A DNA stretch of 37,596 nucleotides from Streptomyces calvus. GTDB taxonomy: Bacteria > Actinomycetota > Actinomycetes > Streptomycetales > Streptomycetaceae. This document shows positions 9,598 through 17,185 of the stretch, piece after piece. The notes beneath the pieces were generated by a model. It searched no databases. It had not been told where the DNA came from and worked only from the letters and a program-made list of their open reading frames with translations. The translations under genes and the position numbers were made by a program. The DNA lies in the NCBI RefSeq assembly GCF_006782915.1, contig NZ_VCNP01000014.1, forward strand, positions 1 to 37,596, given 5' to 3'. The stretch's first letter is position 1. Each line of letters starts with the position of its first letter.

Positions 9598-9632
9598 GAG
9601 CGGGACCGCTCTGGTGGGAGGCGGTCCCGCTC
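9598..9632. terminator. strong stem-loop between LLM oxidoreductase and hen1
   Basis: A perfect 12-bp GC-rich stem (GAGCGGGACCGC at 9598-9609 pairing with 9621-9632) encloses an 11-nt loop. It lies about 50 bp past the stop of the LLM gene and about 120 bp upstream of the hen1 start, both on the minus strand. It is therefore a plausible terminator that insulates the RNA-repair operon. No U-tract is obvious, as is usual in high-GC actinobacteria. Confidence 0.7.
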
Positions 9633-9682
9633 GGGGCGGGGCGGGGCCGCGCCGGGTGCCGCCCTGCGGCGGCGTGCGGGCG

Positions 9683-10606
9683 CTACGACAGCTGGGACTG
9701 GACCTGGGAGGAGATCAGCTCCAGGTGGTCGAGGTCCGACAGGTCGAGGACCTGGAGGTAGATACGGCGGGAGCCGGTCTCGGCGTAGCGGCCGATCTTG
9801 TCGACGACCTCGGCCGGTGAGCCCGCCAGGCCGTTGGCCTTCAGTTCGGGCACCTCGCGGCCGATCGCGGCGGCGCGGCGGGCGACCTCCTGGTCGTCCT
9901 TGCCGACGCAGACGACGAGGGCGTTGGAGTAGACGAGGTCGCCCGGGTCGCGGCCGGCCTCCTGGGCGGCGGCACGGACCCGGCCGAACTGCCGCGCGGT
10001 GTCCTCGACGGAGGCGAACGGCATGTTGAACTCGTCGGCGAACCGGGCGGCCAGCCGCGGGGTGCGGGTGGCGCCGTGGCCTCCGATGAGCACCGGGACC
10101 CTGGACTGGGCCGGCTTGGGCAGGGCGGGTGACCTGGTGAGGTCGTAGTAGGTGCCGTGGTAGTCGAAGGTCTTGCCGGTCTCCGTGGCCCACAGGCCGG
10201 TGACGATCTCCAGCTGCTCCTCGAGGCGGGCGAACTTCTCCTTCGGGAAGGGGATGCCGTACGCCTTGTGCTCCTCCTCGAACCAGCCCGCGCCGAGGCC
10301 GAGTTCGATGCGCCCGCCGGACATCTGGTCGACCTGAGCGACCTGGATGGCGAGGACGCCGGGCAGGCGGAAGGTGCCGGCGGTCATCAGGGTGCCGAGC
10401 CGGATGCGCTTGGTCTCGCGGGCGAGCCCGGCGAGGGTGATCCAGGCGTCGGTGGGGCCGGGCAGGCCGTCCGCGGAGCCCATCGCGAGGTAGTGGTCGG
10501 AACGGAAGAAGGCGTCGAAGCCGAGGTCCTCGGTGGCCTTGGCGACGGTGAGCAAGGTGTCGTAGGTGGCGCCCTGCTGGGGCTCGGTGAAGATGCGAAG
10601 ATCCAT
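9683..10606 (-). CDS. LLM-class F420-dependent oxidoreductase
   Basis: This 307-residue luciferase-like TIM-barrel protein begins MDLRIFTEPQQG. It contains LGFDAFFRSDHYLAM, RIRLGTLMTAGTFRLP, the family turn GGRIELGLGAGW and VPVLIGGHGATRTPRLAARFADEFN. These features fit the F420-binding branch of the luciferase-like monooxygenase family common in actinobacteria. The substrate is not predictable. The ATG at 10606 is preferred over a GTG 15 nt upstream because AGGA lies 7 nt before it and family members start there. It is monocistronic: a strong stem-loop follows it and a divergent small gene lies upstream. Confidence 0.88.
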   Translation of the reverse strand: MDLRIFTEPQQGATYDTLLTVAKATEDLGFDAFFRSDHYLAMGSADGLPGPTDAWITLAGLARETKRIRLGTLMTAGTFRLPGVLAIQVAQVDQMSGGRIELGLGAGWFEEEHKAYGIPFPKEKFARLEEQLEIVTGLWATETGKTFDYHGTYYDLTRSPALPKPAQSRVPVLIGGHGATRTPRLAARFADEFNMPFASVEDTARQFGRVRAAAQEAGRDPGDLVYSNALVVCVGKDDQEVARRAAAIGREVPELKANGLAGSPAEVVDKIGRYAETGSRRIYLQVLDLSDLDHLELISSQVQSQLS

Positions 10607-10718
10607 GACTCCATCCTGCACGTTGCGGGGCGGGTGCCCTCGCCGGGCCGTGCGGCGCGCCCCGGGCCACGGTCGGGTGAAATCGGGCGGCGTCCGGCAG
10701 TGCGGTGGGAGCGGGCCA

Positions 10719-10730
10719 GTGACCGGTCAC
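10719..10730. promoter_or_regulatory. perfect 12-bp palindrome in divergent promoter region
   Basis: GTGACCGGTCAC is a perfect palindrome 112 bp upstream of the LLM oxidoreductase start and 110 bp upstream of the 77-codon gene on the other strand. Its placement midway between divergent genes makes it a candidate operator. No regulator gene is adjacent, and the assignment is inference only. Confidence 0.3.
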
Positions 10731-10840
10731 GGTGATGATCGTTGGCTCGGGCGGAGCCGGAGTGCCCGGCGCCCGCGCCGGCGTGTGCGCCGGGGCGCCA
10801 CCGTGTCGGCCCCTCGGGGCCACGGGCCGAGGAGGCCGTC

Positions 10841-11074
10841 ATGTCCGAAGAGAGCGTGCCGCAGCAGGGCGGGCCGGCCGACGGGCCGCCGAAGGGGCTG
10901 TTGCAGCAGATGGAGGAGCTGATGGCGGCGCTGAACGCGGACCTGTCGGCACTGGACGCGGATCTGCACGCGGCGGGACAGGGACGGGCCGGCGGCGCCG
11001 GGACCTCCGGAGCCGCCGGGGCCGCCGGGACCTTCGGGGCCTCCGGCGGTGGGGACGGGTACGAGGGCCACTGA
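10841..11074 (+). CDS. small hypothetical protein with short amphipathic helix
   Basis: This 77-residue protein starts at an ATG with an excellent AGGAGG 5 nt upstream. Residues 20-41 (LLQQMEELMAALNADLSALDAD) have heptad-like spacing of leucines and could form a short coiled coil. The tail is Gly/Ala-rich low complexity. I do not recognise the family. The downstream tandem repeats begin at its stop codon. The strong ribosome-binding site is the main support for its being real; conservation could not be tested. Confidence 0.5.
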   Translation: MSEESVPQQGGPADGPPKGLLQQMEELMAALNADLSALDADLHAAGQGRAGGAGTSGAAGAAGTFGASGGGDGYEGH

Positions 11075-11760
11075 GCCGGGAGCGTGCACGCGGGTCGCTG
11101 AGCCGGGGGCTCGTACGCGGGCCACTGAGCCGGGGGCGCGGACGGCCGGAGGCGCGGGAGCCGGAGCGCGGACGGCCGAAGGCACGGGAGCCGGGGCACG
11201 GAAGGCCGAAGGCCCGGGAGCCGGGGCACGGAAGGCCGAAGGCCCGGGAGCCGGGGTACAGAAGGCCGAAGGCCCGGAAGCCGGGGCACAGAAGGCCGAA
11301 GGCCCGGAAGCCGGAGCACGGAAGGCCGAAGGCCCGGAAGCCGGAGCACGGAAGGCCGAAGGCCCGGAAGCCGGAGCGCGGACAGCCGGAGACGCGGAAG
11401 CCGGGGGGCGGGTAACCGGGGGCGGGAGCCGGAAACGCGGGGAACCCGGGGCGCGGACGGCCGGAGGCGCGGAGGCCGGAGCGCGGACGGCCGGAGACGC
11501 GGAAGCCGGGAGGCGGGTAACCGGGGGCGGGAGCCGCAAACGCGGGGAACCCGGGGCGCGGACGGCCGGAGGCGCGGGAGCCGGAGCGCGGAGGCCGGAG
11601 GCGCGGGAGCCGGAGCGCGGAGGCCGGAGGCGCGGGAGACCGGGGGGCGGGTCACCGGGGAGCGGGAGACCCGAGGGCGGGAGACCCGGGGGGCGGGGAG
11701 CCGGAGGCTCGGGGAACCCGGGGAGCGAGGAACCCGGGGCGCGGGAGCCGCAGGTGCCGG
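11075..11760. repeat. GC-rich intergenic minisatellite: 30-bp units and a 105-bp duplication
   Basis: Nine consecutive 30-bp units, consensus about ccggrgcacggaaggccgaa plus ggcccggaag, fill 11131-11400. They are preceded by about 27-bp units that start at the stop codon of the 77-aa gene. A 105-bp block at 11391-11495 is repeated with few changes at 11496-11600, followed by degenerate purine-rich units to about 11760. Because 30 and 105 are multiples of three, long open frames appear on both strands, but their translations are pure repeat (GARKAEGPEA and similar) and have no ribosome-binding site. I treat the stretch as non-coding. Confidence 0.85.
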
Positions 11761-11762
11761 AG

Positions 11763-11842
11763 ACCAAAGGTGCCGGACGCCGGAGGTGCCGGACACCGGA
11801 GGTGCGGGACCCCGGAGGTGCGGGACGCCGGAGGTGCGGGAC
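11763..11842. repeat. 16-bp tandem repeat, five copies
   Basis: Five contiguous 16-bp units (consensus gccggaggtgcgggac; first copy accaaaggtgccggac) end 13 bp before the stop codon of the minus-strand DUF6099-like gene. They differ in period and sequence from the 30-bp array just to the left. No palindrome within the unit is evident. Confidence 0.85.
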
Positions 11843-11855
11843 GCCGGGGCGGTGT

Positions 11856-12326
11856 TCAGCCGGCCTCCCGCTCCGGTAGGGCCTCCTCGCGGGCGGCCAG
11901 TTTGCGGAGCATCTCCAGGACGCGGTCGCGGGACTCGTCGGCCGCGTCGATGGCCTCCATGCACTGCCAGTACGTCGACTCCTCGTCGGCGGCGCTGGCG
12001 ATGGCGACCAGGGCGATGCCGACCTCGCCGAGCAGACCGCCGAGGTACATCAGGGACTGGCGGGCCTCGCCCAGCTCGGTGAGCTGGGCCGCGCGCAGTT
12101 CTCCCGGGCCGAACTCCGGGGTGTCCAGGACCCCGCAGCCGCGGCCCGCCAGTTCGGTCAGGCCCAGGGCCTCGCCGCGCAGTTCCGGTGGTCCGGCGAC
12201 CGCCAGGCGGCTCCCTATCGCCTGTGCCAGGGCCTGCGCCTGCCACACCTCGGTCAGCTGCTCCGGCGCGCCGCCGCTCGCGGCCAGAGCCCGCCTGCTC
12301 GTCACGATGAGCCGCACAGCGTCCAT
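11856..12326 (-). CDS. DUF6099-like hypothetical protein
   Basis: This 156-residue, mostly helical protein starts MDAVRLIVTSRRALAASGG. It includes EVWQAQALAQAIGSRLAV, RGCGVLDTPEFGPGELRAAQL and YWQCMEAIDAADESRDRVLEML. I associate this pattern with a Streptomyces family of unknown function, DUF6099, from memory. The ATG at 12326 is chosen over an in-frame GTG at 12359 because the conserved-looking sequence begins at MDAVRLI. It has no signal peptide or membrane segment. It appears to be monocistronic, with its own AT-richer upstream region. Confidence 0.7.
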   Translation of the reverse strand: MDAVRLIVTSRRALAASGGAPEQLTEVWQAQALAQAIGSRLAVAGPPELRGEALGLTELAGRGCGVLDTPEFGPGELRAAQLTELGEARQSLMYLGGLLGEVGIALVAIASAADEESTYWQCMEAIDAADESRDRVLEMLRKLAAREEALPEREAG

Positions 12327-12503
12327 GCGCTGCCCCCGTCTGTCCGACGCGCTGCCCACGCGTCCCCATCCGTTGAACTCCCTTGTTCACTACCCAGAGT
12401 GAGGGTGAGTGAGACAAAAAGCCAGAGGAAGACGGAAAATTGCGGACAACAATTCGAACAAGGCCCACGCATCATATACGGAGAGTGAAATCGGAGTGCT
12501 CGG

Positions 12504-12599
12504 CTCCCCACTTGAGGCGGTTCCCCACGCGTAGAACGGCTTCTCACCGGTGGAGCGGCTCCCCACCGGTGGAGCGGTTTCTCGTCAACGGAGCGTTCC
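12504..12599. repeat. five degenerate 19-bp repeats with ACCGGT palindromic core
   Basis: Five 19-20-bp units run from 12504 to 12599, just after the mazG-like stop and upstream of the DUF6099-like gene. The two best copies, 12543-12561 and 12562-12580, contain caccggtg and the perfect palindrome CCACCGGTGG. The rest of this 270-bp gap (12327-12503) is AT-richer than its surroundings and probably carries the DUF6099-like promoter (TATGAT on the minus strand near 12475). The array could be an operator set or simple repeat decay. Confidence 0.6.
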
Positions 12600-12964
12600 T
12601 ACCTCCCGGACGGCTTCCCGACCGGAAACCTGTGCTCGTTGCGGTCGATCTTGGCGGCCAGCGCGGCGAGCGGATCGACACCGAGGACCTCGCACAGCTG
12701 GAGGAGGTAGGCGAGGACGTCGGCGACCTCGTCGGCGACCCGGTGCGCGGTGTCCGGGTCGTCCATGACGCGGGCGGACTCCTCCGGCGTCAGCCACTGG
12801 AAGATCTCCAGCAGTTCGGCGGCCTCCACGCCGAGCGCGGAGGCGAGGTTCTTCGGGGTGTGGTACGGCTGCCAGTTCCGCGCGGCGGCGAAGTCGGCGA
12901 GGCGGCGCTGGAGTTGAGCGAGGCCCGGAGTGTCGCGCGGGTGCTCGTCGTGGGGATCAGTCAC
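12599..12964 (-). CDS. MazG-like nucleotide pyrophosphohydrolase
   Basis: This 121-residue protein matches the short dCTPase/RS21-C6 type of MazG-like enzymes. It has RNWQPYHTPKNLASALGVEA near residue 30, then the paired metal-binding helices EAAELLEIFQW and DEVADVLAYLLQL. Such proteins hydrolyse non-canonical or excess dNTPs to dNMP and PPi, as nucleotide-pool sanitation. Its GTG start overlaps the end of the upstream ATPase gene by 8 bp, so the two are co-translated. All acidic metal ligands expected for the family appear present. Confidence 0.88.
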   Translation of the reverse strand: MTDPHDEHPRDTPGLAQLQRRLADFAAARNWQPYHTPKNLASALGVEAAELLEIFQWLTPEESARVMDDPDTAHRVADEVADVLAYLLQLCEVLGVDPLAALAAKIDRNEHRFPVGKPSGR

Positions 12965-14141
12965 GGTCCAGGTGTACCACCGTCGCTCCGGTCACGGCCG
13001 CGGCCCAGGAGGCGTCGCTCACCGCGCCGATCAGGCGGATGTGCCCGCGTTCGCACATGCGCGCCGCCAGGTGCAGCAGCCGGGTGCGCTGGTCCGGGTC
13101 CAGGGCGCGGTCCAGTCCGTCGGCGAGCACGGTGAGGGTGCGCAGCGCGTCGGGGACCTCGCCGGGCTCGTCGACCTCCAGGACGCCGGGCCCGGTGAGC
13201 AGCACCAGCGCCAGGGCGGCGTAGCGCAGTTCGCCGTCGCCGAGGCGGCGCAGTTCGGTGCGGGTGCCGTCGCCCCGGTCGAGCAGGGCGCGGACCATTC
13301 CGCTGCCGTACGGCTCGGCGAACAGGTCGGCGACGGGCCCGGCGCATCCGGCGCGCACCGCGTCCACGAGGAGCGCGTGCCGGCGCCCGCACTCGACGCG
13401 GGTGCGCCACAGCACGTCGGCGAGGTTGTCGCAGCCGCCGAGCAGCCGTCCGGTGCCGGCCGGCACCGGGTCGCGCATGCGCTCGGGGCGCGGGTCGCAG
13501 GAGAAGGCGGAGCGCAGGGCCACCACCATCTGTTCGGCGGCGGCGAGGACCCTGCGCTGCCCGGGGGTCCGGCCGGCGACGCGCAGCGGCAGCAGGGCGG
13601 TGCCGAGCCGGTCGTCGGGCAGCGGGCCGCGGGTCACCGGGGTGCCGCCGGCCGTGTGCCAGGCGGCCTGCACGGTGCGGCGCCGCGGGTCGCGCAGCGC
13701 GGTCTCCAGCAGGACCAGCCCGTTCGCCGTCAGCCGCTCCCCCACAATCCGCAGCTCGGGTTCGGCCTGGACGGCGACCTCCAGGCGTACCGGTCCGGCC
13801 GGGCCGTCGGCGGTGCAGCCGAGGCGGAAGCCGCGGCGGTGCTGGGCGTCGGCGCGGGCCCGTTCCGGCACGCAGGCGGCGGGTTCGGGGAACGTCTCCG
13901 CCAGTTCGGCGCCGCCGCCGAGCCGGGCCAGTGCCTCGTACGCCCGCAGGGCGCTGGTCTTGCCGCTGCCGCTGGGGCCGGCGAGCAGGGTGAGCGGCGC
14001 GAGCGGGAGGGTGACGCCCCGGTGGCCGGCGAACGCCGACAGCAGCAGCTCGGTGATCCGCGGCCGCCCGGGCCGTCCGCCCGGGGCCGGGGTTCCGGGG
14101 GACGGGGGCGTGTCCGGGCGGGGCGGCGAGGGCGCAGTCAT
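12957..14141 (-). CDS. SMC/RecF-like AAA ATPase (AAA15/OLD-like)
   Basis: This 394-residue protein has Walker A AGPSGSGKTSAL around residues 53-64, a signature-like LGDGELRYAALALVLL about 110 residues from the end and a Walker B segment GPGVLEVDEPGE. This is the compact ATP-binding-cassette ATPase arrangement of AAA15/AAA23 proteins. No TOPRIM nuclease domain is present, so it is not a full OLD nuclease. The first 25 residues are Pro-rich. It overlaps the downstream mazG-like gene by 8 bp, which suggests a joint role, but the target is unknown. Confidence 0.8.
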   Translation of the reverse strand: MTAPSPPRPDTPPSPGTPAPGGRPGRPRITELLLSAFAGHRGVTLPLAPLTLLAGPSGSGKTSALRAYEALARLGGGAELAETFPEPAACVPERARADAQHRRGFRLGCTADGPAGPVRLEVAVQAEPELRIVGERLTANGLVLLETALRDPRRRTVQAAWHTAGGTPVTRGPLPDDRLGTALLPLRVAGRTPGQRRVLAAAEQMVVALRSAFSCDPRPERMRDPVPAGTGRLLGGCDNLADVLWRTRVECGRRHALLVDAVRAGCAGPVADLFAEPYGSGMVRALLDRGDGTRTELRRLGDGELRYAALALVLLTGPGVLEVDEPGEVPDALRTLTVLADGLDRALDPDQRTRLLHLAARMCERGHIRLIGAVSDASWAAAVTGATVVHLDRD

Positions 14142-14364
14142 GTGCGGGACGCTAAGGGGTCGGTACGGCGGCGAACCGTTCCGCTCGTCGGGCCTTCCTA
14201 CGATCGGGCGACGCGGGCACCGCGACCGTTCACGCCCCCACCGGACTCCCGGCCCCGGCCCGCCTTTTCAGCTTCCGGCAACCGGTCCCTGTCCGGGCGC
14301 CCGGCCGTCAACCCCTCGCCGGACTCCCGTACTCGCTCGACGGACTTCAGGCGTTTCGGTCGTC

Positions 14365-14760
14365 TCAGGCACCGGGGACGCCGACGCCCTCCATCAGACC
14401 GGTGACCTCGGTGCCGGCCGGGGTCAGGAGGAAGACGTTGCGGTCGACCCGGTGCATGCCGCTGGCCAGGCCGAAGACGACACCGGTGCTGAAGTCCAGG
14501 ACGCGCTTGGCGACCTCGCCCTCCGCGCCGGTCAGGTCCAGCAGGACCGGTATCCCGGACATCAGGGTCTCGGCGACGTCGCGGGCGTCCGCGAACACGT
14601 TCACCCGCAGGACGACGAAGCGGCGGCGGGCCTCGGTCTCGGCCTCGGGAATGGTGCGGTGGCCGACCGCGGACGGCCAGGCGTCACGGCCCCGCAACGG
14701 GACGACCTGGGCGAGCCCCTCCCACTGTTCGTCGGTGACATCGTGCCTGCTCACCGGCAT
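14365..14760 (-). CDS. sepF: SepF-like cell division protein (additional copy)
   Basis: This 131-residue protein has a short linker followed by the SepF core: RRFVVLRVNVFADARDVAET, IPVLLDLTGAEGEVAKRVLDF and STGVVFGLASGMHRVDRNVF. SepF binds FtsZ and anchors the Z-ring. The canonical protein has an N-terminal amphipathic membrane helix and a long linker. Here the N-terminus (MPVSRHDVTDEQWEG) looks like neither, which matches the extra SepF paralogues of Streptomyces rather than the one in the ftsZ cluster. The ATG at 14760 has GAGGGGGA upstream. It is alone in its transcription unit, divergent from the YdeI-like gene. Confidence 0.85.
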   Translation of the reverse strand: MPVSRHDVTDEQWEGLAQVVPLRGRDAWPSAVGHRTIPEAETEARRRFVVLRVNVFADARDVAETLMSGIPVLLDLTGAEGEVAKRVLDFSTGVVFGLASGMHRVDRNVFLLTPAGTEVTGLMEGVGVPGA

Positions 14761-14919
14761 GCTCCCCCTCGTCGTACTGGCTGTGTGCATCGGGCAATTC
14801 TTACCCATGGTCACCCGTTCGGCCCAACAACGACACGCTCCGCCATCTCGGACGGCCCGGCGGCGGGCCCTTCGCCGCCGACGTTGACCGGCGGCGAACG
14901 CGTCCGCTTGCATGGGGCC

Positions 14920-15501
14920 ATGGCCGGTGGAGTGGACGAACCCGTACTCGCTTTCGACACACAGGGCGACTGGGAGGCGTGGCTGGAGGAACACCACGAC
15001 GACGTGGCGGGGATCTGGCTGAGGATCCCGCGGAAGGGCTCGGGGCTCACCGGTGTCGACTACGCCACCGCGCTGGAGTCCGCGCTGTGCTTCGGCTGGA
15101 TCGACGGGCACAAGAAGAAGCTGGACGACACCCACTGGCTCCAGCGGTTCACTCCGCGCCGGCCGCGCAGCAGGTGGTCGGCGGTCAACCGGAGCAAGGC
15201 CCTCGACCTCATCGAGCGGGGCCGGATGCGGCCGTCCGGCCTGCGCGAGGTGGAGCGGGCCCGGGCGGACGGCCGCTGGGACGCGGCGTACGCGAGTCCG
15301 AGCACGGCGACCGTCCCGGACGACCTGCGGGCCGCGCTGGACGCGGTGCCCGCGGCCCGTGATGCCTTCGCCGCCCTCGACGGCCGCAACCGGTACGCGA
15401 TCCTGCACCGGGTCGAGGAGGCCAAACGGCCGCAGACCCGGGCGGCCCGTATCGAGAAGTTCGTCGCCATGCTCGCCGAGGGGCGCACGCTCCACCCGTG
15501 A
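14920..15501 (+). CDS. YdeI/OmpD-associated family protein
   Basis: This 193-residue protein has the YdeI-type hallmarks: FDTQGDWEAWLEEHHDDVAG, IWLRIPRKGSG, YATALESALCFGWIDGHKKK, and a C-terminal region of the bacteriocin-protection YdeI/OmpD-associated type. The function is unproven in actinobacteria. The start is the ATG at 14920; the SD is weak (GGGG 2 nt upstream), so a slightly different start is possible. The final codons and TGA fall inside the first unit of the 22-bp tandem array that follows. Confidence 0.85.
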   Translation: MAGGVDEPVLAFDTQGDWEAWLEEHHDDVAGIWLRIPRKGSGLTGVDYATALESALCFGWIDGHKKKLDDTHWLQRFTPRRPRSRWSAVNRSKALDLIERGRMRPSGLREVERARADGRWDAAYASPSTATVPDDLRAALDAVPAARDAFAALDGRNRYAILHRVEEAKRPQTRAARIEKFVAMLAEGRTLHP

Positions 15502-15662
15502 CGGGCCGGCGGCGCGACCGTGACGGCCCGGCGGCGCGACCGGTACGGGCCGCCGGCGCGACCGGCACGGGCCAGCGGCGCGACCGGCACGGGCCAGCGG
15601 CGCGACCGGTACGAGCCGGCGGCGCGACCGGTACGAGCCGGCGGTGACCGGTACGGGCCGCC
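15497..15662. repeat. 22-bp tandem repeat, about 7.5 copies, starting at a stop codon
   Basis: Contiguous 22-bp units (consensus cggyacgggccrgcggcgcg plus ac) run from 15497. Copies 4 and 5 (15563-15584 and 15585-15606) are identical. The array begins at the stop codon of the YdeI-like gene and ends about 20 bp before the stop of the minus-strand GH3 gene, so it fills the whole convergent gap. Confidence 0.88.
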
Positions 15663-15685
15663 GGCCGCCGGCCGCCCGCGCGGAC

Positions 15686-17176
15686 TCAGCCGGCGACGAC
15701 CGCCTCCGCGGCGGCCACACCGCAGACGCGGGCCGCACCGTGCGTGGCGATGTGCAGCGCGCCGCGCGGGTCGGCCTGCGGCACGCCCATCTCCACGACC
15801 ACGGTGCCCGCGTCGGCGGCGAGCAGCGTGTCCAGGGCGGTGCGCATCCACGGGTGCCGGTGCTCGTCGCGGACCACGGCGACCACGCGCCGGCCGGCCG
15901 CCGCCCGCAGCGCCCGGTCACCGGCGTCGGGGCCGGTGAAGACGCCGGTGGCGGTGCCCGGCAGCAGCCGCTCCAGCTCGGCGCCGACACCCCACGGCGT
16001 CTCGTCGCCGACGGCGATGTTGGCCTCCGGGGTGAAGGTCGCCACGTACACCGCTCCGGTGACGGGCGGGGCCGGGGCGGTGCGGGTGACGGTGACCGCG
16101 CGGCGGGCGGCGGTGAGGCCGACCTCGGGTTCGGGGCCGGCCGCCGCGTCCGGGGACCGCCGTACGCCCGCGGTCCACTCGGCCAGGGCGCGCACCCGGG
16201 CGGCGGCGTCGGCGAGCCGCTCCTCGGACAGTTCGCCGGAGCGGACGGCTCCGACCAGCGCGTCCTGCAGCCGCTGCACGGTGTCCTCGTCGCACAGTCC
16301 GCCGCCCACGCAGATCGCGTCGGCGCCGGCGGCGATGGCGAGGACGACGCCGTGTTCGAGGCCGTAGGTGCCGGAGATGGCGCGCATCTCCATGCCGTCG
16401 GTGACGATCAGGCCGTCGTAGCCGAGTTCGCCGCGCAGCAGGTCGGTGAGGATGCGGCGGGACAGGGTGGCCGGGCGGTCCGGGTCGAGCACCGGCACCC
16501 GGATGTGCGCGCTCATCACTGCACGGGTGCCGGCCGCGATCGCCGCCCGGAACGGCCGGAGTTCACGCTCGTGCAGCGTGGTGGTGTCGAGGTCGATGTG
16601 CGGGATGGCGTGGTGCGAGTCGACGCTGGTGTCGCCGTGGCCGGGGAAGTGCTTGGTGCAGGCGGCGACCCCGGTCGACTGCAGTCCCTCGACGTAGGCG
16701 GCGGTGTGCCGGGCCACCAGGCCGGTGTCGCCGCCGAACGAGCGCACGCCGATCACCGGGTTGTCGGGGTTGGCGTTGACGTCGGCGGACGGCGCCCAGT
16801 TGAAGTTGACGCCGCACGCGGCGAGCCGGCGGCCCAGTTCGCGCGCGACGCGCCGGGTCAGGTCGGTGTCGTCGACGGCGCCGAGGGCGTGGCTGCCGGG
16901 GAAGGAGGAGCCGGTGCGGACCTCCAGGCGGGTGACGTCGCCGCTCTCCTCGTCGATGGCCACCAGCAGGTCGTCCCGCTCGGCCCGCAACTGCGCGGTG
17001 AGGGCGGTGACCTGCTCGGCGGTGGCGACGTTGCGGCCGAACAGGGCGACGGAGGCGAGGCCCTCGCCGAGCCGGCGGCGCACCCAGTCGGGCGCGGTGG
17101 TGCCGGCGAAGCCCGGCTGCAGTACGGCGAGCGCGTCCCGGGTGAGGGTGTCGGTGCCGGTGGTGAATGTCGTCAT
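15686..17176 (-). CDS. dasD: GH3 beta-N-acetylhexosaminidase (DasD-like)
   Basis: This 496-residue cytoplasmic glycoside hydrolase family 3 protein has the NagZ-type signature KHFPGHGDTSVDSHH carrying the catalytic His, and the nucleophile segment LIVTDGMEM. A C-terminal Rossmann-like domain of about 150 residues follows. There is no signal peptide, which fits hydrolysis of imported chitooligosaccharides to GlcNAc. It lies 9 bp after the dasC-like permease gene, matching the order dasA-dasB-dasC-dasD known in streptomycetes. The substrate is inferred from this context. It is intact and of typical length. Confidence 0.88.
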   Translation of the reverse strand: MTTFTTGTDTLTRDALAVLQPGFAGTTAPDWVRRRLGEGLASVALFGRNVATAEQVTALTAQLRAERDDLLVAIDEESGDVTRLEVRTGSSFPGSHALGAVDDTDLTRRVARELGRRLAACGVNFNWAPSADVNANPDNPVIGVRSFGGDTGLVARHTAAYVEGLQSTGVAACTKHFPGHGDTSVDSHHAIPHIDLDTTTLHERELRPFRAAIAAGTRAVMSAHIRVPVLDPDRPATLSRRILTDLLRGELGYDGLIVTDGMEMRAISGTYGLEHGVVLAIAAGADAICVGGGLCDEDTVQRLQDALVGAVRSGELSEERLADAAARVRALAEWTAGVRRSPDAAAGPEPEVGLTAARRAVTVTRTAPAPPVTGAVYVATFTPEANIAVGDETPWGVGAELERLLPGTATGVFTGPDAGDRALRAAAGRRVVAVVRDEHRHPWMRTALDTLLAADAGTVVVEMGVPQADPRGALHIATHGAARVCGVAAAEAVVAG

Positions 17177-17185
17177 CGGGTGGCG

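Noticed and set aside
5463..10823. A 1786-codon minus-strand open frame
   Set aside because: Only its last 851 codons are a real protein (Pnkp); the upstream part is an out-of-frame shadow of Hen1 and the LLM oxidoreductase.
10387..12468. A 693-codon open frame on the minus strand (and overlapping long frames on both strands) across the repeat region
   Set aside because: The translation is dominated by the 30-bp repeat, overlaps two better genes, and has no ribosome-binding site; the repeat period keeps all frames open.
15497..15662. The 22-bp array as a transposon end or REP element
   Set aside because: It lacks inverted ends or a target duplication; it is a simple tandem array.
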